Shown piece by piece: positions 7,451-14,687 of a stretch of 14,935 nt of DNA. The DNA is taken from contig JAWXTU010000057.1 of the NCBI GenBank assembly GCA_044433285.1, forward strand, positions 1 to 14,935, in the 5' to 3' direction. Within the stretch, counting starts at the first letter, position 1. Every line of letters starts with the position of its first letter. The translations under genes and the position numbers were made by a program. Below the pieces are notes generated by a model. That model was not told the origin of the DNA. It saw only the letters and a list, made by a program, of their open reading frames with translations, and did not search any database. The DNA is from Aphodosoma sp044433285 (lineage in GTDB: Bacteria > Bacteroidota > Bacteroidia > Bacteroidales > Paludibacteraceae).

Positions 7451-7744
7451 CTATTTTGTTAATAGTTTCAAACATTTTTCAACATCACGTACCAATTTTG
7501 TAATTCTATCATTCGCCTCGCGTTTGCTAGTTTCGTCCCAGCCATACGCCTTTGCCAATTTCAATCTTTTATAATTGGTTTCTAATTCTACTATGCGTGC
7601 AGTGGAATGTTCCAATTTATCCTCTGCCTCTTTCAACTTCTGGCTCAACGCTAACCGTTCTCCCTTTAATTTCTTATACTTATCAACCAGTTCATTTATC
7701 TGACTTTCAAAAAGTTGCTGGCTATTTCGTGTAGTATCATTCAT
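7451..7744 (-). CDS. Small coiled-coil protein upstream of zapA
   Basis: A 97-residue protein that is almost entirely coiled coil: heptad-rich and charged over residues 10-65 (QINELVDKYKKLKGERLALS, then KLKEAEDKLEHSTARIVELE) and again near the C-terminus. A conserved-looking break, LAKAYGWDETSKREANDRIT, lies near 65-84. No signal peptide or enzyme motif. Position directly before zapA, 16 nt away, suggests a divisome partner analogous to ZapB, but sequence similarity to ZapB is only that of coiled coils, so I give no symbol. It is the first gene of the unit; its ATG lies about 13 nt from the predicted transcription start. Confidence 0.75.
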   Translation of the reverse strand: MNDTTRNSQQLFESQINELVDKYKKLKGERLALSQKLKEAEDKLEHSTARIVELETNYKRLKLAKAYGWDETSKREANDRITKLVRDVEKCLKLLTK

Positions 7745-7763
7745 AGTAAAAGTAAAATCACCA

Positions 7764-7794
7764 CAAAATTACTACTTTTTTTTGTAACCACAAA
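7764..7794 (-). promoter_or_regulatory. Promoter of the coiled-coil-zapA-rny unit
   Basis: On the minus strand TTTG (7791-7794) is followed after 19 nt by TAATTTTG (7764-7771), a full -33/-7 match. Transcription would start near 7757, leaving a very short leader before the ATG at 7744. It is back to back with the mdh promoter about 80 nt away. Confidence 0.7.
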
Positions 7795-7873
7795 ACATTT
7801 CGACATATTTTTACTTAACAATTTTATAATAAAAAAATAGTTAAAATAATTTCTTCAATTAAATTAATATTAG

Positions 7874-7881
7874 TATCTTTG
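7874..7881 (+). promoter_or_regulatory. mdh promoter (-7 element)
   Basis: TATCTTTG followed by GCAG is a perfect -7 element. No good TTTG lies 19-20 nt upstream; that stretch is AT-rich. It predicts a start near 7888 and an untranslated leader of about 210 nt before mdh. Confidence 0.6.
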
Positions 7882-7940
7882 CAGTGGAAAATTTAAAAGC
7901 TACTTTTCTCTTAGAAAATGAGCAACAAACAGAGTTGAGT

Positions 7941-7970
7941 AAACAAAACTAAACCAAACAAAACTAAACC
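7941..7970 (+). repeat. Perfect tandem 15-bp duplication in the mdh leader
   Basis: The unit AAACAAAACTAAACC occurs twice without a gap (7941-7955 and 7956-7970). It is C-containing, almost G-free, and therefore probably unstructured in the mRNA. Confidence 0.8.
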
Positions 7971-7982
7971 ACCAGGGTTAAG

Positions 7983-8045
7983 ATGGAGTTCTTAGATACT
8001 ACCCAAACAAAAAAGATAAATAAAGTATCTGTGAGGTTTTCCTAA
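7983..8045 (+). CDS. Possible 20-aa leader peptide upstream of mdh
   Basis: An ATG at 7983 opens a 20-codon frame, MEFLDTTQTKKINKVSVRFS, ending at TAA 8043-8045, 51 nt before mdh. It lies wholly inside the long leader. An AGGG at 7974-7977 gives a weak ribosome-binding site. The first part overlaps a degenerate copy of the recurrent stem-loop (about 7975-8014). It is short enough to be chance; I list it because the leader is otherwise unexplained. Confidence 0.2.
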   Translation: MEFLDTTQTKKINKVSVRFS

Positions 8046-8096
8046 AATAGCGACAACAAAATAACATTATATAAATCATTTAAAATTAAAACAATT

Positions 8097-9038
8097 ATGT
8101 CTAAAGTAACCGTAGTAGGTGCAGGAAACGTAGGCGCAACTTGCGCTAATGTATTAGCTGTTAATGAAGTAGCTAACGAAGTAGTATTAATCGATATCAA
8201 AGAGGGTTTTGCTGAAGGTAAAGCTATGGATATCATGCAAACTGCTCAATTGATGGGTTTTGATACAGTAGTAACTGGTGTAACTGCTGATTATTCAAAA
8301 ACTGCTGATTCTGATGTAGTAATCATCACTTCTGGTATTCCACGTAAACCAGGTATGACTCGCGAAGAACTTATCGGTGTAAATGCTGGTATCGTTAAGA
8401 GCGTAGCTACTAGCTGCTTGGAATATTCTCCAAATGCAATACTTATCATTGTGGCCAACCCAATGGACCCAATGGCTTATCTATCTTACAAACTTCTTGG
8501 TTTGCCTCGCAACCGCGTAATCGGTATGGGTGGTGCACTTGATAGCTCTCGTTTCAAATATTTCTTGAGCCAAGCTCTTGGTTGCAACGCTAACGAAGTA
8601 GAAGGTATCGTAATCGGTGGTCACGGTGATACTACAATGATTCCTCTTCCTCGCTTGGCTACATACAAAGGTATGCCAATCAGCAACTTCTTGACTGAAG
8701 AACAAATCGACGCAGTTGTTAAATCAACTATGGTTGGTGGTGCTACTCTTACTGGACTTCTTGGCACTTCTGCTTGGATGGCTCCAGGTGCTGCATCTTC
8801 TTATGTGGCTGAATCTATCATCAAAAATCAAGGTAAAATGATCACTTGTGCTGCTTATCTTGATGGCGAATATGGTATGAACGACATTATGATCGGTGTT
8901 CCTGTAATCATCGGTAAAAACGGTATCGAACGCATCGTGGAAGTAGAACTTAACGAAGACGAAAAAGCTAAACTTGCTGCTAGCGAAGCTGCTGTACGTG
9001 GTACAAATGCAGTTCTTTCTGAAGCTGGTCTTATCTAA
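8097..9038 (+). CDS. mdh: Malate dehydrogenase (LDH-like type)
   Basis: NAD-dependent enzyme of 313 aa, cytoplasmic, interconverting malate and oxaloacetate; in anaerobic Bacteroidota it runs mainly in the reductive direction towards fumarate and succinate. The Rossmann motif GAGNVGA is at residues 8-14 and the NAD-ribose aspartate is D33. The active-site loop IPRKPGMTR has R83 at the position that selects malate over lactate, then R89. N121 (NPMDP), R152 and catalytic H176 (GGHGDT) are present. All key residues are intact. It is monocistronic by context: its own promoter at 7874, a strong terminator at 9083-9120. Its codon use (many GGT, GCT, CGT) differs from its neighbours and suggests high expression. 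Confidence 0.96.
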   Translation: MSKVTVVGAGNVGATCANVLAVNEVANEVVLIDIKEGFAEGKAMDIMQTAQLMGFDTVVTGVTADYSKTADSDVVIITSGIPRKPGMTREELIGVNAGIVKSVATSCLEYSPNAILIIVANPMDPMAYLSYKLLGLPRNRVIGMGGALDSSRFKYFLSQALGCNANEVEGIVIGGHGDTTMIPLPRLATYKGMPISNFLTEEQIDAVVKSTMVGGATLTGLLGTSAWMAPGAASSYVAESIIKNQGKMITCAAYLDGEYGMNDIMIGVPVIIGKNGIERIVEVELNEDEKAKLAASEAAVRGTNAVLSEAGLI

Positions 9039-9056
9039 TTGGTAGAATAACCTATA

Positions 9057-9077
9057 GGGGACCTCTAAAAACTCCCC
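9057..9077 (+). repeat. Recurrent intergenic stem-loop, copy after mdh
   Basis: GGGGA pairs with TCCCC over 5 bp around a loop of about 11 nt. It lies between the mdh stop and its terminator, so here it is in a 3' untranslated region. Its right half TCTAAAAACTCCCCGA is shared with the copy at 6979-6999. Confidence 0.6.
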
Positions 9078-9082
9078 GATAT

Positions 9083-9120
9083 AAAGCTGTTTTAGTTGTA
9101 TTACTAAAACAGCTTTTTTT
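9083..9120 (+). terminator. Intrinsic terminator of mdh
   Basis: A perfect 14-bp stem, AAAGCTGTTTTAGT (9083-9096) with ACTAAAACAGCTTT (9103-9116), with a 6-nt loop, runs straight into a T-tract. The symmetry also gives A-rich flanks on the other strand. Confidence 0.93.
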
Positions 9121-9122
9121 AT

Positions 9123-9153
9123 TTTGTAAAATAAAACTTTTGTAGTACCTTTG
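9123..9153 (+). promoter_or_regulatory. Promoter of the pdxB operon
   Basis: TTTG (9123-9126), 19 nt, TACCTTTG (9146-9153), then CAGG: a full match to the Bacteroidota consensus. It begins directly after the mdh terminator and predicts a start near 9160, giving a leader of about 67 nt that contains the stem-loop at 9182-9204. Confidence 0.8.
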
Positions 9154-9181
9154 CAGGTCAATAAATTATCTAAATATAAGA

Positions 9182-9204
9182 GGGGAGTTCTCAGAAAATT
9201 CCCC
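9182..9204 (+). repeat. Recurrent intergenic stem-loop, copy before pdxB
   Basis: GGGGAGTT (9182-9189) pairs with AATTCCCC (9197-9204) over 8 bp with one G-U and a 7-nt loop. This is the most stable copy. It lies in the 5' leader, 22 nt before the pdxB start. Confidence 0.7.
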
Positions 9205-9226
9205 TGAAGAGAAATTAAATTAATAA

Positions 9227-10294
9227 ATGAAACCACGTTTTGTAATAGATAAAAACATACCATATATAAGAGGAATTTTTGATGAGGTGGCTGATGTTAC
9301 TTATCTTTGCGCAAGTGATATAATACCAAAAAATATTGCAGATATTAATGCTCTTATTGTTCGCACAAGAACAAAATGCAATGCGTCGTTACTAGCAGGA
9401 AGTACAGTAGAGGCTATCGCTACAGCTACAATCGGCACCGACCATATAGATACAGAATACTGTGACAATAACCATATTAAGTGGCAAAATGCACCAGGTT
9501 GCAACGCCACTTCGGTTAGTCAATATTTTGCATCTGCAATTGCGGAATGGTCAAAATATACCGACGATACAATTGAGGGTAAAACTGTTGGCATTGTGGG
9601 TTACGGGCATATCGGACGAAAGATTGAAAAGGTGGCAAAATCAATAGGGCTGAAGATATTATACAACGATCCTCCACTCGCACAACTGACAAATTACACT
9701 GATAAAGATAGTTGTTGCACTGATATAGAATTTGTTGATCTTGAAACTATCGCACGAGAGTGTGATATTATTACATTTCACACGCCACTGACATACAAGG
9801 GCGAACACCACACTTATCATTTGGCAGATAGCCATTTTTTCGATAAGATAAGCGATAAAAAACCGTTGATAATAAATGCTGCACGTGGGGGGATAATAGA
9901 TGAAGTTGAACTTATAAGGCATATTGATAGTGGCAAAATAAATGCTTGTATAATTGACTGTTGGGAGAATGAACCCGCTATTAATACAGAGTTGATGAAG
10001 AGGGCTTTGATTGCTACTCCGCATATCGCTGGGTATTCTGCCGATGGCAAAAATAATGCTACACACCAAGTAGTAAAATTCATAAGCGAGCATTTTAATA
10101 TAAAACCAAACACGGTGGAGAGTCTTAGCAAAAAGAGGGTTAGCTACACATCTATTGATGAATTGATGAATCTGTTCTTAAATACATACAACATAAAAAA
10201 TGACAGCGAGAAACTCAAAGAGAATCACACTAAATTTGAAGAGCTTCGCAGTTCGTATCCCGAACGCAGAGAGTACATTATAAGAAAAGGATAA
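9227..10294 (+). CDS. pdxB: 4-phosphoerythronate dehydrogenase
   Basis: A D-2-hydroxyacid dehydrogenase of 355 aa that oxidises 4-phosphoerythronate with NAD in the DXP-independent branch of pyridoxal phosphate synthesis. The start MKPRFVIDKNIPYI and the segment ATIGTDHID are typical of PdxB. The Rossmann motif GIVGYGHIG is at 122-130. Catalytic R220 (NAARGG), D244, E249 (WENEP) and H266 (TPHIAGYSADGK) are spaced 24, 29 and 46 residues after the arginine, the same spacing I recall for the E. coli enzyme (R208, D232, E237, H254). The C-terminal segment after about 300 is lysine-rich and poorly conserved. It is the first gene of the seven-gene plus-strand operon. Confidence 0.95.
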   Translation: MKPRFVIDKNIPYIRGIFDEVADVTYLCASDIIPKNIADINALIVRTRTKCNASLLAGSTVEAIATATIGTDHIDTEYCDNNHIKWQNAPGCNATSVSQYFASAIAEWSKYTDDTIEGKTVGIVGYGHIGRKIEKVAKSIGLKILYNDPPLAQLTNYTDKDSCCTDIEFVDLETIARECDIITFHTPLTYKGEHHTYHLADSHFFDKISDKKPLIINAARGGIIDEVELIRHIDSGKINACIIDCWENEPAINTELMKRALIATPHIAGYSADGKNNATHQVVKFISEHFNIKPNTVESLSKKRVSYTSIDELMNLFLNTYNIKNDSEKLKENHTKFEELRSSYPERREYIIRKG

Positions 10295-10300
10295 TACAAA

Positions 10301-10320
10301 GGGGGCTCATACAAACTCCC
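10301..10320 (+). repeat. Recurrent intergenic stem-loop, copy before the AAA+ regulator
   Basis: GGGGG (10301-10305) can pair with CTCCC (10316-10320) with one G-U, loop of 10 nt. It fills most of the 39-nt gap between pdxB and the next gene and ends 13 nt before the ATG. Confidence 0.5.
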
Positions 10321-10333
10321 AGAATAAAAATTT

Positions 10334-11548
10334 ATGGAAACATCTGAAATACAAGCTGTAAAACAACGATTTGGCATTATTGGTCTATCGTCGTCGCTTA
10401 ACAGGGCAATTGACATTGCTGTGCAAGTGGCAGGTACAGACCTAACCGTGCTAATACAAGGCGAAAGTGGTGTAGGTAAGGAGAATTTTCCCAAAATTAT
10501 ACATCAATATAGCCACCGCAAACATAATCCGTATATTGCTATCAACTGTGGTGCAATACCAGAAGGCACTATAGACTCTGAACTTTTCGGACACGTAAAA
10601 GGTGCTTTTACTAGTGCCACATCAGACAGAAAAGGATATTTTGAAGAGGCAGATGGTGGAACAATTTTTTTAGATGAGGTGGGCGAACTACCTATCTCTA
10701 CTCAGGCGAGATTGTTGCGTGTTTTAGAGGCTGGCGAATTTATGCGAGTGGGTTCTAGTAGAGTGCAAAAAACTAACGTTCGTGTAGTTGCAGCCACAAA
10801 TGTTGATATGCAACAGGCTATTTCTAATGGTAAATTCCGCGAAGACTTATATTATCGCTTAAATGCAGTGCCTATTCTCGTGCCGCCGCTCCGCAACCGA
10901 AAAGAGGATACTCCCCTACTGTTCAGAAAGTTTGCATCTGACTTTGCCGAAAAATATAAGATGCCAACAATAAAATTGACACCAGAGGCTCAAGCGTTGT
11001 TGTGCAACTACTACTGGCGTGGAAATATCAGACAACTAAAGAATGTAACCGAACAAATTGCAGCTATCGAGCAAAATAGAGATATAGACGAAGAGACACT
11101 CCGCAGATATCTGCCTGAACATTTAGAGTCTAATTTACCTACGATTTTTTCAAATAAAGCACAACAAGAGGAGCGTATGTTCTCTAACGAACGTGAGATT
11201 TTGTACCAAGTGCTTTTTGATATGAAAAAAGATATGGCGGAGATGAAAAAAGTGGTGCACGAATTAATGTCGCAAGAGAACAATATCAACCATCACTCTC
11301 ACTTCGGAAATGAGACACAAATCATTCACCAAACGCCAAATATCAAACAATCGTTTATGCCGCAAGACACACCTGTAATTGATACAGAAGAGTATGTTGA
11401 AGAATCTCTATCACTATCTGATGCAGAGAAAGATATGATATTAAAAGCCTTAGAAAAACATAAAGGCAACAGACGCAGAGCAGCCGACGAACTAAATATT
11501 TCGCAACGCACCCTCTACCGTCGCATACGAGAATATGGACTTGAATAA
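10334..11548 (+). CDS. Sigma-54-type AAA+ transcriptional regulator lacking a receiver domain
   Basis: An enhancer-binding-protein-like regulator of 404 aa. The AAA+ domain starts almost at the N-terminus, so no receiver, PAS or GAF sensor is present. Walker A GESGVGKE is at 43-50, Walker B IFLDEVGE at 111-118, then sensor I (VRVVAATN) and the arginine-finger region FREDLYYRLN. The sigma-54 contact loop reads GAFTSA (90-95) instead of the canonical GAFTGA. A variable linker of about 100 residues rich in Met, Gln and Asn follows, then a Fis-type helix-turn-helix at the C-terminus (KHKGNRRRAADELNISQRTL). This regulator between pdxB and lptE is a familiar neighbourhood in Bacteroidota as I know it. 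The targets are unknown. ATPase residues look intact; whether it works with sigma-54 cannot be told here. Confidence 0.9.
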   Translation: METSEIQAVKQRFGIIGLSSSLNRAIDIAVQVAGTDLTVLIQGESGVGKENFPKIIHQYSHRKHNPYIAINCGAIPEGTIDSELFGHVKGAFTSATSDRKGYFEEADGGTIFLDEVGELPISTQARLLRVLEAGEFMRVGSSRVQKTNVRVVAATNVDMQQAISNGKFREDLYYRLNAVPILVPPLRNRKEDTPLLFRKFASDFAEKYKMPTIKLTPEAQALLCNYYWRGNIRQLKNVTEQIAAIEQNRDIDEETLRRYLPEHLESNLPTIFSNKAQQEERMFSNEREILYQVLFDMKKDMAEMKKVVHELMSQENNINHHSHFGNETQIIHQTPNIKQSFMPQDTPVIDTEEYVEESLSLSDAEKDMILKALEKHKGNRRRAADELNISQRTLYRRIREYGLE

Positions 11549-11570
11549 GTTAATCGTGTAATCTATAAGA

Positions 11571-11589
11571 GGAGTTATAAAAAAACTCC
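11571..11589 (+). repeat. Recurrent intergenic stem-loop, copy before lptE
   Basis: GGAGTT (11571-11576) pairs perfectly with AACTCC (11584-11589), loop of 7 A/T bases. It is preceded by TATAAGA, like the copy before pdxB, and ends 21 nt before the lptE start. Confidence 0.65.
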
Positions 11590-11610
11590 GCTAACCAAAA
11601 TAATAAAAGA

Positions 11611-12117
11611 ATGAAACTAAAAGTATGTGCACTAGCATTTTGTGCCTTGGTATTAGCCTCAGCTTGCACCGTTTCGTACAAATTTAACGGAGCGAGTATC
11701 GACTATACAAAAACCAAAAGTATTGCTATAACAGATTTTCCGAATAACGCAGCACTTGTATACACTCCTCTAACTATTCTATTAAACGACGAATTGAAAA
11801 ATATTTACGCTAGCCAGACACGCTTGAAAATATTAAATTCTGGGGGCGATATGGAATTAGAGGGGGCAATTACAGGATATACACTCACGCCATTATCTGT
11901 TGGTTCTGATGCACTTGCCTCTGAAACACAAATCACTCTCACAGTTAAAATTAGGTTCTCAAACAACGTAACAGATGAGACCGTAGAAAGCTCATTTACA
12001 TCTAACCGTACATTTGAAACAACTTACACACTAGAAGATGTACAAGATACATTAATAGAGGAGATGGTAGATGAGATAGTAGACCAAATTTTCAATGCAA
12101 CAGTGGCTAATTGGTAA
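11611..12117 (+). CDS. lptE: LptE-like lipoprotein for LPS assembly
   Basis: A lipoprotein of 168 aa. The N-terminus MKLKVCALAFCALVLASAC is a lipoprotein signal with cleavage before C19 (ASA-C). The mature part has the LptE pattern: YKFNGASIDY near the start, a segment on forming appendage-like strands (TKSIAITDFPNNAALVYTPLTI, abbreviated), D-E-L-K-N helix, then a beta-rich half ending in a long acidic helix. LptE plugs and folds the LptD channel that inserts LPS in the outer membrane. Bacteroidota LptE proteins are divergent from E. coli, so the call rests partly on the neighbourhood (AAA+ regulator upstream, TPR-like gene and secG downstream). It is followed after 7 nt by the next gene. Confidence 0.82.
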   Translation: MKLKVCALAFCALVLASACTVSYKFNGASIDYTKTKSIAITDFPNNAALVYTPLTILLNDELKNIYASQTRLKILNSGGDMELEGAITGYTLTPLSVGSDALASETQITLTVKIRFSNNVTDETVESSFTSNRTFETTYTLEDVQDTLIEEMVDEIVDQIFNATVANW

Positions 12118-12124
12118 GAGATAA

Positions 12125-12901
12125 ATGGTAACAAAAGAGCAGATAGGCAACTGGATAAACAGACCAGAAACTGTTGATAGTGTTGATATTAACGAGGTGG
12201 CAAAACTACTCACCTCATACCCATATTGCGAGAAACTGCATTGGGTGTATCTTCGTTGTTTGTATGTAAACAATGATGTTAATTTCGATTCTGAATTAAT
12301 CGCTCGAGGATTGTATATCTCAAATAGACGGCTTTTTTATAATTACATCACATTTGAGCTAGCCACAGAAACAGACTCCACCCCTCACACCGACCACTCG
12401 CTTGAGTTAGGGCAACCTGTTACTCCCGACTATTTTTCGCTAGTAGAAAACGAAGAGAAGAACCAACAATCACTACACGAGTTGGCGGCAAAATTAAAAG
12501 CCGCTCGTTTGGCAAGAGCAGCAAAAATTGAGGAGGAAAATAGAGCTAATTCAAACAGCAAAAATGACGAAAACACAGTTAAAAAAGAGCATAAAGAAGT
12601 AGATTCTGAGCCTATACACCACTATAATAAGGAAGATGAGGCGAAAACAGACCCTGAAAATGCCCCTCAAACAGATATAATATCCAAGAAGAGAGAGCTA
12701 GATAAACAGCCTATAAGACAAGAAGATAACGCATACTACAGCGAAGAAAATGCCAAGAGATTAATACAAGAAAAAAGATACTCTGAGGCATACAAAATAT
12801 TAATGGCTATAAATTTGAATAATCCAAAAAAAAGTGTTTACTTTGCACTACAAATAAAATACCTCGAAACAATAATAAATAATAACAATAAATCAATTTA
12901 A
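12125..12901 (+). CDS. TPR-like protein of unknown function between lptE and secG
   Basis: A soluble protein of 258 aa in three parts. The N-terminal 100 residues are helical and tyrosine/leucine-rich (VAKLLTSYPYCEKLHWVYLR), the middle (about 115-205) is a lysine/glutamate-rich low-complexity linker, and the C-terminal 45 residues look like one tetratricopeptide-type helical hairpin (AKRLIQEKRYSEAYKILMAI followed by LNNPKKSVYFALQIKYLETI). No signal peptide or membrane segment. It lies 7 nt after lptE and 3 nt before secG, so it is translationally coupled to both. I recognise this as a recurrent neighbour in Bacteroidota, but know no function; an adaptor role in envelope biogenesis is only a guess. 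Confidence 0.75.
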   Translation: MVTKEQIGNWINRPETVDSVDINEVAKLLTSYPYCEKLHWVYLRCLYVNNDVNFDSELIARGLYISNRRLFYNYITFELATETDSTPHTDHSLELGQPVTPDYFSLVENEEKNQQSLHELAAKLKAARLARAAKIEEENRANSNSKNDENTVKKEHKEVDSEPIHHYNKEDEAKTDPENAPQTDIISKKRELDKQPIRQEDNAYYSEENAKRLIQEKRYSEAYKILMAINLNNPKKSVYFALQIKYLETIINNNNKSI

Positions 12902-12904
12902 AAA

Positions 12905-13258
12905 ATGTATCAAGTATTAACAATTTTAATCGTAATTTTATCAGTTTTTCTAGTATTAATCGTATTGGTTCAAAACTCAAAAGGTGGTGGTTTAACATCA
13001 AATTTTGCATCGTCAAACCAAATTATGGGTGTAAGAAAAACAACTGATTTTCTTGAAAAAACAACTTGGGGAATAGTTGCTGTAATCGTTGTATTGTGTG
13101 TAGCGGCTACTGCATTCCACAAAACAACAGGTGTATCTAGCACTTCAGAACTTTCAAATAGAATTGAAATGCCTACAGAAGTACCTGCAGGTAATTTTGA
13201 GGATATCGCTCCAGTAGAAATCCCTGCTGAAGCAGCAGAAGCTCCTGTTGCTGAGTAA
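12905..13258 (+). CDS. secG: Protein translocase subunit SecG
   Basis: An inner-membrane subunit of the SecYEG translocon, 117 aa. There are two membrane helices, about 3-23 (VLTILIVILSVFLVLIVLVQ) and 55-72 (WGIVAVIVVLCVAATAF). The SecG signature lies between them: L-V-Q-x-S-K-G-G-G-L (residues 20-30) and a glycine/serine/phenylalanine-rich loop. The C-terminal tail is acidic and alanine/proline-rich, as often seen in Bacteroidota. It starts 3 nt after the TPR-like gene. Confidence 0.93.
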   Translation: MYQVLTILIVILSVFLVLIVLVQNSKGGGLTSNFASSNQIMGVRKTTDFLEKTTWGIVAVIVVLCVAATAFHKTTGVSSTSELSNRIEMPTEVPAGNFEDIAPVEIPAEAAEAPVAE

Positions 13259-13280
13259 TATACTATCAGTAAATTATACT

Positions 13281-14441
13281 ATGCAAAGCGATATAACAAA
13301 AGAGATAATCTACATTGGTGTAGACGATACTGACATTGACCTATTTGAGAGTCAATATGTAGTTCCAGAAGGGATTAGCTACAACTCTTATGTGATTTTA
13401 GACGAAAAAGTTACAATTTTCGACACTGTAGACGATAGAAAACTAGATGAATGGTGCGATAACCTAAACAAGGCTCTAAATGGCGCAACTCCAGAATATT
13501 TGGTAGTTTCTCATATGGAACCAGACCATGCAGCTGGTATTGCAAGAGTGGCTGAAATGTTTCCAAATATCCAAATTGTGGGTAATGCAAAAACATTCCA
13601 ATTTATGTCTCAATTTTTTGAGAACGTAACATTCAACCAATACGTTGTAAAAGAGGGTGATGTACTTTCGTTAGGCAAACATAATCTTACATTTGTATTT
13701 GCTCCGATGGTACACTGGCCAGAGGTGATGTTGTCGTACGAATCAACAACTAAAACTCTATTTAGTGCTGATGCGTTTGGTAAATTTGGTATACCAGGCA
13801 CACCAGGTGGTTGGGCATGCGAAGCTCGTAGATACTACTATAACATTGTAGGTAAATATGGTGCTAATGTGCAAACTCTACTAAAAAAACTAGCAGGTAC
13901 AGAAGTTGAATATATTGCACCACTTCACGGACCAATCCTACGTGAGGATTTGGGCTATTATATTGATATGTACGACAAATGGAGTAGATATCAAGCCGAA
14001 GAAGATGGTGTGCTTATATGCTATGCCTCTATCCATGGTAATACAGCAAAAGTGGCTGAAGAATTGAAGAATATTTTAGCTGCAAAAGGCAAAGAGAATG
14101 TAGAACTTCTCGACTTATCTCGCGATGATATGGCGCAAGCTGTAGAAGATGCTTTTTGTAATGAAAATTTAGTATTAGCAGCTGCATCTTATGATGCTGG
14201 TGTTTTCCCTCCAATGGCTGACTACTTGCATCATCTAAAAGATAAGAATTTCCAAAATCGCAGAGTAGGTATAATAGAAAATGGCACATGGGCTCCATCT
14301 GCTGCAAGAGTTATGCGCACTGCACTTGAGGGTATGAAAAATATCAATATACTTGAGCCAGTAGTTACAATACGTTCTACATACAAATCTACAGATATGC
14401 CTGCATTAGAGGCTCTTGCAGATGCATTAATTAATAAATAA
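13281..14441 (+). CDS. A-type flavodiiron protein (O2/NO reductase)
   Basis: A cytoplasmic flavodiiron protein of 386 aa that reduces O2 to water and/or NO to N2O with electrons from rubredoxin. I prefer the ATG at 13281 (MQSDITKEIIYIG): an in-frame ATG at 13248 would overlap secG and add 11 residues with no family likeness. The N-terminal metallo-beta-lactamase-like domain (about 1-240) carries the diiron ligands H78, E80, D82, (H83), H145, D164 and H216, all intact. The C-terminal flavodoxin domain (about 242-386) has the FMN phosphate loop YASIHGNTAKVAEEL at 248-262. It is followed by a rubredoxin gene, its likely redox partner. It lies 22 nt after secG with no terminator or promoter visible between, so it should be the sixth gene of the pdxB operon. 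Confidence 0.94.
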   Translation: MQSDITKEIIYIGVDDTDIDLFESQYVVPEGISYNSYVILDEKVTIFDTVDDRKLDEWCDNLNKALNGATPEYLVVSHMEPDHAAGIARVAEMFPNIQIVGNAKTFQFMSQFFENVTFNQYVVKEGDVLSLGKHNLTFVFAPMVHWPEVMLSYESTTKTLFSADAFGKFGIPGTPGGWACEARRYYYNIVGKYGANVQTLLKKLAGTEVEYIAPLHGPILREDLGYYIDMYDKWSRYQAEEDGVLICYASIHGNTAKVAEELKNILAAKGKENVELLDLSRDDMAQAVEDAFCNENLVLAAASYDAGVFPPMADYLHHLKDKNFQNRRVGIIENGTWAPSAARVMRTALEGMKNINILEPVVTIRSTYKSTDMPALEALADALINK

Positions 14442-14450
14442 CACACTATA

Positions 14451-14477
14451 GGGGGCACCTATATCAAGGTATATAGC
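14451..14477 (+). repeat. Degenerate stem-loop before rubredoxin
   Basis: The gap starts CACTATAGGGGGCACC, matching the left side of the recurrent element (TATAGGGG after mdh, GGGGGCTC before the AAA+ gene), but the AACTCCCC arm is missing. Instead CTATAT can pair with ATATAG (14459-14464 with 14471-14476). It may be a diverged copy. Confidence 0.3.
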
Positions 14478-14512
14478 AAATAAAAGCTCACTTAATAAAA
14501 AAAAATAACATT

Positions 14513-14671
14513 ATGGATAAATACACATGCGAACCTTGTGGATACGAATACGACCCACAAGATGGAGATCCAGATAACGGAATTGCTCCAGGTACACTAT
14601 TTGAAGACCTACCAGAAGATTGGACTTGTCCAATTTGCGGAATGGGAAAAGATGTATTCGTAAAAGAGTAA
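14513..14671 (+). CDS. Rubredoxin
   Basis: A one-iron electron carrier of 52 aa, the normal rubredoxin length. The start MDKYTCEPCGYEYD has the first CxxCG (C6, C9) and DWTCPICGMGKD the second (C39, C42); these four cysteines bind the iron. The aromatic and proline residues expected around them (Y11, Y13, P20, W37) are present. It sits 71 nt after the flavodiiron gene, with no promoter seen between, and just before a strong terminator, so it is the last gene of the operon. The pairing implies that it donates electrons to the flavodiiron protein. Its short length hides it among chance frames, but the motif is unmistakable. Confidence 0.96.
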   Translation: MDKYTCEPCGYEYDPQDGDPDNGIAPGTLFEDLPEDWTCPICGMGKDVFVKE

Positions 14672-14687
14672 TCTGAATAAAATAACC

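Noticed and set aside
7941..7970. The tandem 15-bp repeat as the start of a CRISPR array
   Set aside because: The units are directly adjacent, with no spacers, and only two exist.
8724..9263. A 179-codon minus-strand frame over mdh, its terminator and the pdxB start
   Set aside because: It runs through a strong terminator, a promoter and two certain genes on the other strand.
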